5,890 nt of DNA, from assembly GCA_023436825.1 (NCBI GenBank), contig JAEZHS010000303.1:1-5890 (forward strand). The letters are read 5' to 3'. Under the pieces are notes generated by a model that saw only the letters and a list, made by a program, of their open reading frames with translations, was not told where the DNA came from and searched no databases. Of this stretch, positions 1 to 5,758 are shown piece after piece. This DNA comes from Pseudomonadota bacterium (lineage in GTDB: Bacteria > Pseudomonadota > Alphaproteobacteria > Reyranellales > Reyranellaceae). The translations under genes were made by a program, and so were the position numbers. Within the stretch, counting starts at the first letter, position 1; each line of letters begins with the position of its first letter.

Positions 1-20
1 GCATTCACATGCGCGTCTGA

Positions 21-37
21 GCGCGCAGGATGCGCGC
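21..37 (-). terminator. Weak GC hairpin 3' of leuC
   Basis: A perfect 6-bp inverted repeat (GCGCGC arms, 5-nt loop) begins 15 nt beyond the leuC stop codon. No T-rich tract follows it on the minus strand, so it is not a classical intrinsic terminator. It could be a 3' end stabiliser, a Rho-associated structure, or chance in GC-rich DNA. The remaining 51 nt downstream of leuC hold no recognisable gene. Confidence 0.2.
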
Positions 38-51
38 GGTCCGGAAGACGC

Positions 52-1446
52 CTAAAGCTTCCTCACATCCGCGATCGCACCCTTGATCGCCGCCGCCGCG
101 GCCATGGCCGGGCTGGCGAGATGGGTGCGGGCGCCGGGGCCTTGGCGGCCGACGAAGTTGCGGTTGGAGGTCGACACGCTCCTCTGGCCCGGCGGCACGC
201 GCTCGCCGTTCGAGGCGATGCACATCGAGCAGCCGGGCTCGCGCCATTCGAAGCCGGCCTCCTTGAAGATGCGATCGAGCCCCTCGGCCTCGGCTTCGCG
301 CTTCACGCGCTCCGAGCCCGGCACGATCCACGCATTCACGTGCGCCGCCTTCTGCCGGCCCTTGGCGATGGCCGCGGCGGCGCGCAGGTCGGAGATGCGG
401 CTGTTGGTGCAGGAGCCGATGAACACCCAGTCGATCCTGGTGCCCTCGATCGGCTTGCCCGGTTCCAGCCCCTGGTACTGCAGCGCCGCCGTCCAGGCCG
501 CGCGCTTGTCCTCCGGCCCCTTGTCCGGATCGGGGATCGGCCGGTCGACGGCGATCACGTGCTCGGGGCTGGTGCCCCAGGTGATCTGCGGCGCCACCCT
601 GGCCATGTCGATCGTGTGCTCGCGGTCGAAGTCGGCGTCGGGATCGGACGGCAGCGTCCGCCAGTGCGCCACGGCGCGGTCCCACATCGCGCCCTTGGGT
701 GAGAAGTCGCGACCGTGCAGGAATTCGAAGGTGGTGTCGTCGGGCGCCACCATGCCGGTGCGTGCGCCCATCTCGATCGAGAGATTGCAGAGCGTGAGCC
801 GGCCCTCGACCGTGAGGCCGCGGACCGCCGAGCCCGCATATTCGACCGCGTAGCCCGTGCCGGCCGCGGTGCCGAGATCGCCGATCAGGTGCAGGATCAT
901 GTCCTTGGCGGTCACACCTTCCGGCACCTTGCCCTCGAACTGGACGCGGAAGCGCTTGGGCTTGCGTTGCACCATCGTCTGGGTCGCGAGCACGTGCTCC
1001 AGCTCCGACGAGCCGATGCCGAAGGCGAGCGAGCCCATGCCGCCATGGGTGCAAGTATGGCTGTCGCCGCATACCAGCGTTGCGCCCGGCAAGGTCAGGC
1101 CCTGCTCGGGCCCGACGATATGGACGATGCCGTTGCCGTCCTTGCCGATGTCGAACAGGTGGATGCCGAACTTCCTGGTGTTCTCGCGCAGGCCTTTCAG
1201 CAGCGGCGCGCCCGGTGGGAACGTCTCCTCGGTGCGCCCCGGCATGGTCGAGATCGCATGATCGGGCGTGGCGTAGATCAGCCGCGGCTGGGCCGGCGTG
1301 TAGCCTTTCTCGGTGACATCACGCAGCGCCCGTGCACCCGACAGGTCGTGCAGCAGCAGGCGGTCGATGTGCAGCAGCACGAAGCCGTTGCCCAGGTCCG
1401 TGATGACGTGACTGTCCCAGATCTTGTCGAAAAGGGTCTTGCCCAT
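52..1446 (-). CDS. leuC: 3-isopropylmalate dehydratase large subunit (LeuC-type, possible paralogue)
   Basis: This is a 464-residue aconitase-superfamily protein, essentially the length of E. coli LeuC. With a LeuD small subunit, LeuC isomerises 2- and 3-isopropylmalate through a [4Fe-4S] cluster in the cytoplasm. Visible hallmarks are Asp62-His63, the CGDSH motif at 126-130, GSCTNSR with Cys346, and PGCSMC with Cys406 and Cys409; the three cysteines match the cluster ligands of the family. STSNRNF (425-431) and GRQGPGARTHLASPAMAA near the end are also typical. An upstream in-frame ATG at 1476 exists, but the start at 1446 has a GGAGGA six nt away and gives the standard MGKTLFDKIW beginning. 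Differences from canonical LeuC include DHAIST for DHNVST, PGSERVK for PGSGxVK, and RSVSTSNRNF for RCASTSNRNF, which suggests a paralogous branch. It is probably the last gene of the unit seen here; leuD may lie beyond the edge. Family assignment is firm, but the leucine-pathway role is less certain. Confidence 0.93.
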   Translation of the reverse strand: MGKTLFDKIWDSHVITDLGNGFVLLHIDRLLLHDLSGARALRDVTEKGYTPAQPRLIYATPDHAISTMPGRTEETFPPGAPLLKGLRENTRKFGIHLFDIGKDGNGIVHIVGPEQGLTLPGATLVCGDSHTCTHGGMGSLAFGIGSSELEHVLATQTMVQRKPKRFRVQFEGKVPEGVTAKDMILHLIGDLGTAAGTGYAVEYAGSAVRGLTVEGRLTLCNLSIEMGARTGMVAPDDTTFEFLHGRDFSPKGAMWDRAVAHWRTLPSDPDADFDREHTIDMARVAPQITWGTSPEHVIAVDRPIPDPDKGPEDKRAAWTAALQYQGLEPGKPIEGTRIDWVFIGSCTNSRISDLRAAAAIAKGRQKAAHVNAWIVPGSERVKREAEAEGLDRIFKEAGFEWREPGCSMCIASNGERVPPGQRSVSTSNRNFVGRQGPGARTHLASPAMAAAAAIKGAIADVRKL

Positions 1447-1487
1447 GGCGATTCCTCCGGGGGCGGATAACAGCATCCGCCATCGCC
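1447..1487 (-). promoter_or_regulatory. Two stacked inverted repeats around the leuC ribosome-binding site
   Basis: The leuC leader contains a perfect 7-bp hairpin, GGCGGAT (1481-1475) with ATCCGCC (1468-1462) and a 6-nt loop. An outer perfect 6-bp pair, GGCGAT (1487-1482) with ATCGCC (1452-1447), adjoins it directly on the 5' side. In the transcript the two stems would stack, leaving the nine bases CCCGGAGGA, which contain the Shine-Dalgarno sequence, as a bulge, with the ATG immediately after the outer stem. The complementarity is read directly from the sequence; a role in translation control is inference. Confidence 0.45.
1453..1458 (-). promoter_or_regulatory. Ribosome-binding site of leuC
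   Basis: GGAGGA on the minus strand lies 6 nt before the ATG at 1446. It fixes that codon as the start rather than the in-frame ATG at 1476, which has no comparable site. Confidence 0.85.
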
Positions 1488-1516
1488 GGAAGGAAGCCGG
1501 TTTACGCAGGGCTGGT

Positions 1517-1532
1517 CCCGCCGTCAGGCGGG
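1517..1532 (-). repeat. Inverted repeat spanning the MaoC-type gene stop codon
   Basis: CCCGCC and GGCGGG form a perfect 6-bp stem around a 4-nt loop that includes the TGA stop of the MaoC-type gene. No T-tract follows, so termination here would be inefficient at best. It may mark an RNA processing or stability element between the MaoC-type gene and leuC. The rest of the 77-nt gap holds only the leuC leader structure. Confidence 0.3.
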
Positions 1533-1988
1533 CGTTTCGCGACGGAGCACCAGCAGATTCGGGACGGCGATCTGCACGGCGTCCCCGGCCTGGTTCATGG
1601 TCGTCGTTCGCACCTTAATGATCCCCTGATCGGGATGCGACGTCGATGGCCTCACGTCCAGTATCTCGCTGTGTACGTGCAGCTCGTCGCCGGGCCGGAC
1701 CGGCCGGGGCCAACGCAGCTCGTCGAAGCCCATGCCCACGACACCGCCGGCCGGCTTGAGGTCGCTTTCGACCAGCAGCCGCATGGTGATCGCTGCCGTG
1801 TGCCAGCCGCTGGCGGCCAGGCCACGGAAGATCGTGTTCTTCGCACCCTGGTCGCTGAGATGAAAGGGTTGGGGATCGAACTCGGCGGCGAAGGAAGTCA
1901 TGCGATCGGCCTCGACCCGCACCGTGCCGGAGTCGAACGTCTGGCCAACCTTGTAGTCCTCCAGGTAGTTCTCGTGACCGTTGCCCAT
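1524..1988 (-). CDS. MaoC family acyl dehydratase (enoyl-CoA hydratase-like)
   Basis: A 154-residue single hot-dog domain protein of the MaoC/(R)-specific enoyl-CoA hydratase family, at the usual length for a one-domain member. The N-terminal segment YLEDYKVGQTFDSG is typical, followed by the active-site region FAAEFDPQPFH. Asp38 and His43 have the D-x4-H spacing of the R-hydratase catalytic pair. The next helix reads FRGLAASGWHTAAITMRLL (54-72), a variant of the common IAHG segment. The PVRPGDELHVHSEILDVRPS part (96-115) forms the conserved later strands. It probably adds water reversibly to a 2-enoyl-CoA or a related unsaturated thioester in the cytoplasm; the substrate cannot be told from sequence. 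The start at 1988 is supported by AGGAGG five nt upstream. The gene follows the VOC gene by 20 nt and precedes leuC by 77 nt, implying co-transcription. Confidence 0.88.
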   Translation of the reverse strand: MGNGHENYLEDYKVGQTFDSGTVRVEADRMTSFAAEFDPQPFHLSDQGAKNTIFRGLAASGWHTAAITMRLLVESDLKPAGGVVGMGFDELRWPRPVRPGDELHVHSEILDVRPSTSHPDQGIIKVRTTTMNQAGDAVQIAVPNLLVLRRETPA

Positions 1989-1993
1989 CGCAT

Positions 1994-1999
1994 CCTCCT
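1994..1999 (-). promoter_or_regulatory. Ribosome-binding site of the MaoC-type gene
   Basis: AGGAGG lies 5 nt before the ATG at 1988, inside the 20-nt gap after the VOC stop codon. The gap has no room for an independent promoter of ordinary layout, which supports a shared transcript. Confidence 0.8.
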
Positions 2000-2008
2000 G
2001 TCGAATCG

Positions 2009-2626
2009 TCAGGCCGCCGACGCCTGGCCGGTCTGCTCATGCACGATGTAGTCGGCGTACCAGTCGGCCCAGCCGTCATCGCGCCGGCCCAGCTGCTTCT
2101 CGTACGTGCCATGTGCCGCCTCGGCACGGCGCAGAGCGCGCGCCAACTCGGCGGCCGAAGCGAAGGTCGCTTCGTTGCCGTCCACCCGTCCAGGCAGTCG
2201 GGCGGTCACCTCCTGCAGCAGCCATTCGTTGCCGTCGGGATCGCGGAACGTGGCGTAGGAGCAGTAACTGCGCCGCTGCGGGTCGATGCCGGGCTGGGGC
2301 GCCTCGCCGACGCCGCGATGGAACACGTCGCTCACGGCGACGCCGCGCGCCGCAAGCTCGGCATGCGTCGCCACGATATCGGACACCACGAGGAAGAGCC
2401 CGCTCGCCGAGCCCGGCGTGGCCGGCGTCAGTCCCTTGCCGAAGTGGACCGAGCAGGGCGAGCCCGGCGGCGTGAACTGCACGACGCGGAAAGCGGCGCC
2501 GACCAAAAAGTCGGCATCGAGCCGCCAACCCAGGCTGCCGTAGAACTGCTTGGCGCGGTCGACGTCGGAAACGGGAATCACGACGACCTCGAGCTTCATG
2601 TCGATCGCGGTATTCAATTGAGTCAT
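2009..2626 (-). CDS. VOC family (glyoxalase/bleomycin-resistance-like) protein with C-terminal extension
   Basis: A 205-residue cytoplasmic protein. Residues about 11-140 form a two-module VOC fold: the first module opens with KLEVVVIPVSDVDRAKQFY (11-29) plus GWRLDADF, and the second opens near GLFLVVSDI (76-84) and ends with the family-typical FRDPDGNEWLLQEV (127-140). The places where glyoxalase I carries its two metal-binding histidines at the module starts look hydrophobic here (around Val14 and Leu77), so classical glyoxalase I chemistry is unlikely. After the fold comes a roughly 60-residue mostly helical tail with a Trp/Tyr-rich segment, DDGWADWYADYIVHEQTG (183-200); I recall similar tails on other actinobacterial and proteobacterial VOC proteins but cannot name a function. 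The start at 2626 has GGGAGG 5 nt upstream; an in-frame ATG at 2647 is less likely. First gene of the VOC-MaoC-LeuC unit. The substrate is unknown. Confidence 0.88.
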   Translation of the reverse strand: MTQLNTAIDMKLEVVVIPVSDVDRAKQFYGSLGWRLDADFLVGAAFRVVQFTPPGSPCSVHFGKGLTPATPGSASGLFLVVSDIVATHAELAARGVAVSDVFHRGVGEAPQPGIDPQRRSYCSYATFRDPDGNEWLLQEVTARLPGRVDGNEATFASAAELARALRRAEAAHGTYEKQLGRRDDGWADWYADYIVHEQTGQASAA

Positions 2627-2631
2627 GACGA

Positions 2632-2637
2632 CCTCCC
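2632..2637 (-). promoter_or_regulatory. Ribosome-binding site of the VOC gene
   Basis: GGGAGG lies 5 nt before the ATG at 2626. It decides the start against the in-frame ATG at 2647, which would add seven residues that do not belong to the fold. Confidence 0.8.
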
Positions 2638-2641
2638 TGTG

Positions 2642-2655
2642 GCGCACCGGTGTGC
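2642..2655. promoter_or_regulatory. Imperfect palindrome upstream of the VOC gene
   Basis: CACCGGTG (2645-2652) is a perfect 8-bp palindrome. After one mismatched pair it extends by two more matching pairs, giving 12 of 14 symmetric positions. It lies 16-29 nt before the VOC start codon, next to its Shine-Dalgarno sequence. It could be an operator, but short GC palindromes are common in this DNA. Confidence 0.25.
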
Positions 2656-2690
2656 TGCCGGAGATCTACCGCCGCGCGGCCGCGATCGCT

Positions 2691-2717
2691 CGTTAAGGCT
2701 TGTGAAAGGCCGTTAAG
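2691..2717. promoter_or_regulatory. Direct repeat CGTTAAG, 20-bp period, upstream of the VOC gene
   Basis: CGTTAAG occurs at 2691-2697 and again at 2711-2717, with identical 7-mers exactly 20 bp apart, in the 101-bp gap between the regulator stop and the VOC start. This is the most A/T-rich part of the gap. The spacing, close to two helical turns, places both copies on nearly the same face of DNA. OmpR/PhoB-type winged helices are known to bind direct repeats, though usually of about 11 bp period. A binding site for the adjacent regulator is a plausible inference. I could not identify a convincing -35/-10 pair. Confidence 0.35.
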
Positions 2718-2727
2718 AATTGCCGGC

Positions 2728-5592
2728 TCAGGCCAACAGGTCCCTCGCGGCCTTCAGGTCGACGGTGGCAAATCCCTCGGTGAAGCGGCCGTAGATGTCG
2801 GCCAGCTGCTGTCGTGCCGCTGTCCGCCGGCTGCCGGGGCGTGCGAGCCGAACCAGGCTCATCGCGACGCGCAACTGCCACGACAGGGCCGACTGCTTCT
2901 CGGCCAGCTCAAGCGCGCGGCAGAACAAAGACCAGGCCTCGCGTTCATCGCCCATCCTTGCGCAGACTTCACCCTTGACGCGCAGCAATTCGGGCAGGTT
3001 CAGCAGCCCGCCCCGGGCCTCGGTCGCCTCGATTGCCCCATCAATCACCCGCGTCGCCTGCTCACCCTGACCGGTGGAGGCGAGCGCCATGGCCAGCGCA
3101 GCGCCCAAACCCGGCGTGTACAGCCAGTAGCGGTCCGCCTCGAGGCTGGCGATCGAGCGACGCAACAAGTTGGAACCTTCCTCGACGCCGCCGCGCTGCA
3201 CCAACGCTTCGGCCCGCATCCCCAGGCCGACATCGCGATAGGGTTCCAGGAAATGCGCCGTGGCGTGCGCGATCAGGCGCTCGGCCTGCTGCTCGACCAC
3301 GGTCCAGTGGCCGGCCCAACCGTGGACCGAGGCACCCCAGATGAGCCCGATGCAGGAGGTGACGGGATCGTCATCGGCCAGCGGCGTCCGCGCGATCTGG
3401 CCGGCCATTTCGAGCGCCTGGTCGGGGTGGCCGAGCAGCCACAGGATACGGGACAAGGGGATGCGAGGCGGCCTGTAGAAGGCGAAATGGCCGGGGTCCG
3501 TCGGCCGCACGCCGGCCGCCTCGGCGAGGCAAGTGTCGAGATGGAAGCGCGCCTTGGCCTGATCACCACCCAGATGATGCGAGACACCGAGCAGGATATG
3601 TGCGGCGGCCCGACCGACCGGATCGCCGATCTCGCCCGCGACCTCTTCCATGCGCTGCGCGGCGTTGAGGGTGCGGCCGATCTCACCGATGCGCCGATAA
3701 TAGAGATGCAGCCGGTTCAGCAGCCTTACTTGGTTGAAGCGATCGTCCAATGCTGCAGCGATGTCGAGGCCGCGCTCCAGCGCCGCTCCCGCTTCCTCGC
3801 TGTTGCGACTGGTCAGCATCAGCGAGTGGCCGAGCCCCGCCTGCAGTTCCATCTCGAAACGCGTGCCGCGTTCGCTCTCTTCGATGACCTTGAGGGCCCG
3901 CTCGGTCCAGCGCCGACATTCGTCGAGCAGCGAGACCTCGATGAAGAGGGGCGCCGCCACCGCGGCAAGCTCCACGCCGAGCGCGCGATCGCCCGCCTCG
4001 GAGAAGCACCAGTCGAGCGCCGCGCGCACGTTGCCCAACAGCGACGCGCGCTCGAGACGTCGATCGCCGTCGCGGGGCGTCATGGCCTGCGTCCTCTCGG
4101 CTCTCGTCCGTTCGAGAAAGGTGCGGAAGTAGACGGCATGACGGCGGGCCAAGGCCGGCTCCTCGCCGCGCTCGGCCAGCTTGGACCGGGCGTAGGCCCG
4201 CATGGTGTCGAGCAGCCGGTAGCGCGGCGTTTCGCTTGTGTCGGCCTGGACCAGCGACTTGGCGACCAGCTGCTCGAGCGCTTCCACCACCGTCTCCGGA
4301 TCGAGCGACGAATCCGTTGCCACGGCCTTGGCCGCTCCCAACGTGAAGGCGCCAGCCAGAATCGAGAGACGGCACAAGGTGACGCGTTCGCTCTCAGGAA
4401 TGAGGTTGTAGCTCCAGTCGAGCGTGGCGCTCAGCGTCTGGTGCCGCGGCAACGCGGTTCGCCGCCCCTGCCACAGGAGCCGCAGCCGGCTGTCCAGCAG
4501 CGTCGCCAGCGCATGCAGCCCGTGGGCGCCGATGCGGCCGGCGGCCAGCTCGATCGCCAGCGCATTGCCGTCGAGCTTGCGGCAGATCTCCCCGACGATG
4601 GCGGCGTTGGCGTCGGTCAGCTCGACCGGGTGACCGCTGGCGGCGGCGCGTTCGACGAACAGATGCGCTGCGGCAAATGCCATGACCTCGGAAGCGCCGA
4701 GCGTGCCGTGCCGCGGCGCCTCGAGCGCGGGCAGCCGGAAGACATGCTCGCCCTCCACTCGCAGGGCTTCGCGGCTGGTCGCCAGAAGACCCACCTCGGG
4801 ACAGTCGCGGAACACGGACTCCGCCAGCCGCGCGGCCGAGTCGATCACGTGCTCGCAATTGTCCAGCACCAGCAGCACCCGCCGGTGCTGCAGGAAATTG
4901 AGCAAAGTCGGCAGCGGATCGCCCGACTGGACGGCGACGCCCAATGCTGCGGCCACCGCGCTCGGCAGCAGGGTGGGTTCGTGAATCGCCCCGAGATCGA
5001 CGAAGGTCACGGCATTGGCGAAGGCCGCTAGGCTGGCATGCGCCACCGCGATGGCGACCGTCGTCTTGCCGATGCCGCCGGGGCCATGCAGCGTGACGAA
5101 GCGGCGATCGGCGAGCAGCGTCGAGACCTCGGCCACCGCTGCCTCGCGCCCGACCATGCGGCCGAGCGGTCGCGGCAATCCCGACGGCGGGGCGGGCGAG
5201 GCAATGGGCGCCGATGGCAGGGCGGCGGGCCTTGCCACAACGGTCGGTGACTCGACGATCGCGGCGACTGGCGCAACCAGGCAGTAGCCGCGTCCGGAGA
5301 CGTTGGTGACGTAGCGGGCGCCATCGCGGCCGTCGCCCAGCGCCTTGCGCAGCATGGCGACATGGACCCGGAGGCTGCTTTCATCGACCGTGATCTTGGG
5401 CCAGACCCGAGCCATCAGCTCCTGTTTGCCGACAACGTCGCCGGCGTGGTCGGCCAGGGCGATCAGGAGGTCCAGCGCGCGGCTGCCGATGGCGATCGGC
5501 ACGCCGTTTTTCTCCAGAAGCCGTTTGTCGGCGTGCAGGCGGAAAGGGCCGAAAGCGACGCTCCCGCGAGGGCCGGTAGCACCACGATCCAT
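2728..5592 (-). CDS. Winged-helix/NB-ARC-like ATPase/TPR transcriptional regulator
   Basis: A 954-residue soluble regulator of a multidomain family common in alpha- and betaproteobacteria. Residues 13-107 form an OmpR/PhoB-type (Trans_reg_C) winged helix: FGPFRLHADKRLL, an SRALDLLIAL helix, SLRVHVAMLRKALGD as recognition region, and the closing YVTNVSGRGYCLVAPV hairpin. A Pro/Ala-rich linker covers about 108-143. An ATPase of the LuxR/MalT/NB-ARC (STAND) kind follows, with Walker A GPGGIGKTT (170-178), Walker B VLLVLDNCEHV (Asp244), ATSRE (271-275) and DGNALAIELAAGR (341-353), then TLSATLDWSYNLIPE and YRLLDTMRAYARSKL. From about 480 to the end, helical TPR-like repeats probably sense a ligand or partner. 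No membrane segment is seen. I chose the ATG at 5592 because the winged helix begins soon after; in-frame ATGs at 5640 and 5781 would add atypical residues, and the latter would run into the divergent SDR gene. The start is moderately certain because no strong Shine-Dalgarno sequence is present. The inducer is unknown. Confidence 0.9.
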   Translation of the reverse strand: MDRGATGPRGSVAFGPFRLHADKRLLEKNGVPIAIGSRALDLLIALADHAGDVVGKQELMARVWPKITVDESSLRVHVAMLRKALGDGRDGARYVTNVSGRGYCLVAPVAAIVESPTVVARPAALPSAPIASPAPPSGLPRPLGRMVGREAAVAEVSTLLADRRFVTLHGPGGIGKTTVAIAVAHASLAAFANAVTFVDLGAIHEPTLLPSAVAAALGVAVQSGDPLPTLLNFLQHRRVLLVLDNCEHVIDSAARLAESVFRDCPEVGLLATSREALRVEGEHVFRLPALEAPRHGTLGASEVMAFAAAHLFVERAAASGHPVELTDANAAIVGEICRKLDGNALAIELAAGRIGAHGLHALATLLDSRLRLLWQGRRTALPRHQTLSATLDWSYNLIPESERVTLCRLSILAGAFTLGAAKAVATDSSLDPETVVEALEQLVAKSLVQADTSETPRYRLLDTMRAYARSKLAERGEEPALARRHAVYFRTFLERTRAERTQAMTPRDGDRRLERASLLGNVRAALDWCFSEAGDRALGVELAAVAAPLFIEVSLLDECRRWTERALKVIEESERGTRFEMELQAGLGHSLMLTSRNSEEAGAALERGLDIAAALDDRFNQVRLLNRLHLYYRRIGEIGRTLNAAQRMEEVAGEIGDPVGRAAAHILLGVSHHLGGDQAKARFHLDTCLAEAAGVRPTDPGHFAFYRPPRIPLSRILWLLGHPDQALEMAGQIARTPLADDDPVTSCIGLIWGASVHGWAGHWTVVEQQAERLIAHATAHFLEPYRDVGLGMRAEALVQRGGVEEGSNLLRRSIASLEADRYWLYTPGLGAALAMALASTGQGEQATRVIDGAIEATEARGGLLNLPELLRVKGEVCARMGDEREAWSLFCRALELAEKQSALSWQLRVAMSLVRLARPGSRRTAARQQLADIYGRFTEGFATVDLKAARDLLA

Positions 5593-5645
5593 GACGCGCC
5601 CCGGGCGAAGCGAATGGGCTGCCTCGCCATGAGCCTGCATAGCGC

Positions 5646-5661
5646 GTGGGCAATCGCCCGC
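5646..5661. repeat. Dyad GGGC-4-GCCC in the divergent intergenic region
   Basis: GGGC (5648-5651) and GCCC (5656-5659) are perfect arms around AATC, and after one mismatch the next pair (5646 with 5661) also matches. Together with the dyad at 5680-5691 it could be one of two operator half-regions; centre to centre they are 32 bp apart. Arms this short may be chance. Confidence 0.2.
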
Positions 5662-5676
5662 CAAGTCACGGCAGCG

Positions 5677-5694
5677 TTTGCGATTCTTCGCGAA
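5677..5694. repeat. Dyad GCGA-4-TCGC in the divergent intergenic region
   Basis: GCGA (5680-5683) and TCGC (5688-5691) are perfect arms around a 4-nt spacer; beyond one mismatch two further A/T pairs match (5677-5678 with 5693-5694). It overlaps the 8-bp palindrome TTCGCGAA. It is a candidate operator near the middle of the divergent region, unproven. Confidence 0.25.
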
Positions 5695-5758
5695 ACTAAA
5701 CTCGCCTGACGCTTTGGTTCCGGCCGATCTTCGGGGAAAGAAGAGCCATAGGGCAGAT

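Larger units (their letters stand above)
5593..5758. promoter_or_regulatory. Divergent intergenic region between regulator and SDR genes
   Basis: This 166-bp stretch separates two divergent start codons and should hold both promoters. Its most A/T-rich part, around 5683-5702, includes a tandem AAACT pair (5693-5702) and the palindrome TTCGCGAA (5687-5694). I could not pick a confident -35/-10 pair on either strand. Autoregulation and control of the SDR gene from here are inferred from the arrangement. Confidence 0.5.

Noticed and set aside
5..1072. A 355-codon minus-strand frame overlapping leuC
   Set aside because: The translation is low-complexity Arg/Gly/Ala and overlaps, in another frame, the conserved aconitase-family motifs of leuC.
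715..1470. A 251-codon plus-strand frame opposite leuC
   Set aside because: Antisense shadow with no recognisable motif; the minus-strand frame has all family signatures and a strong ribosome-binding site.
2671..2689. Run of palindromes GCCGCGCGGC, GCGGCCGC and GCGATCGC before the VOC gene
   Set aside because: Overlapping short GC palindromes are expected by chance at this composition; nothing ties them to an operator or terminator, and no T-tract follows.
2701..2707. Possible -35 (TTCACA on the minus strand) for the VOC unit
   Set aside because: No acceptable -10 element is found 16-18 nt downstream, where the sequence is nearly all G and C.
2650..5031. A 793-codon open frame on the plus strand opposite the regulator
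   Set aside because: It is antisense to a clearly recognisable regulator, is rich in Arg/Gln/Gly/Ala with no domain I recognise, and is the usual mirror frame of GC-rich coding DNA.
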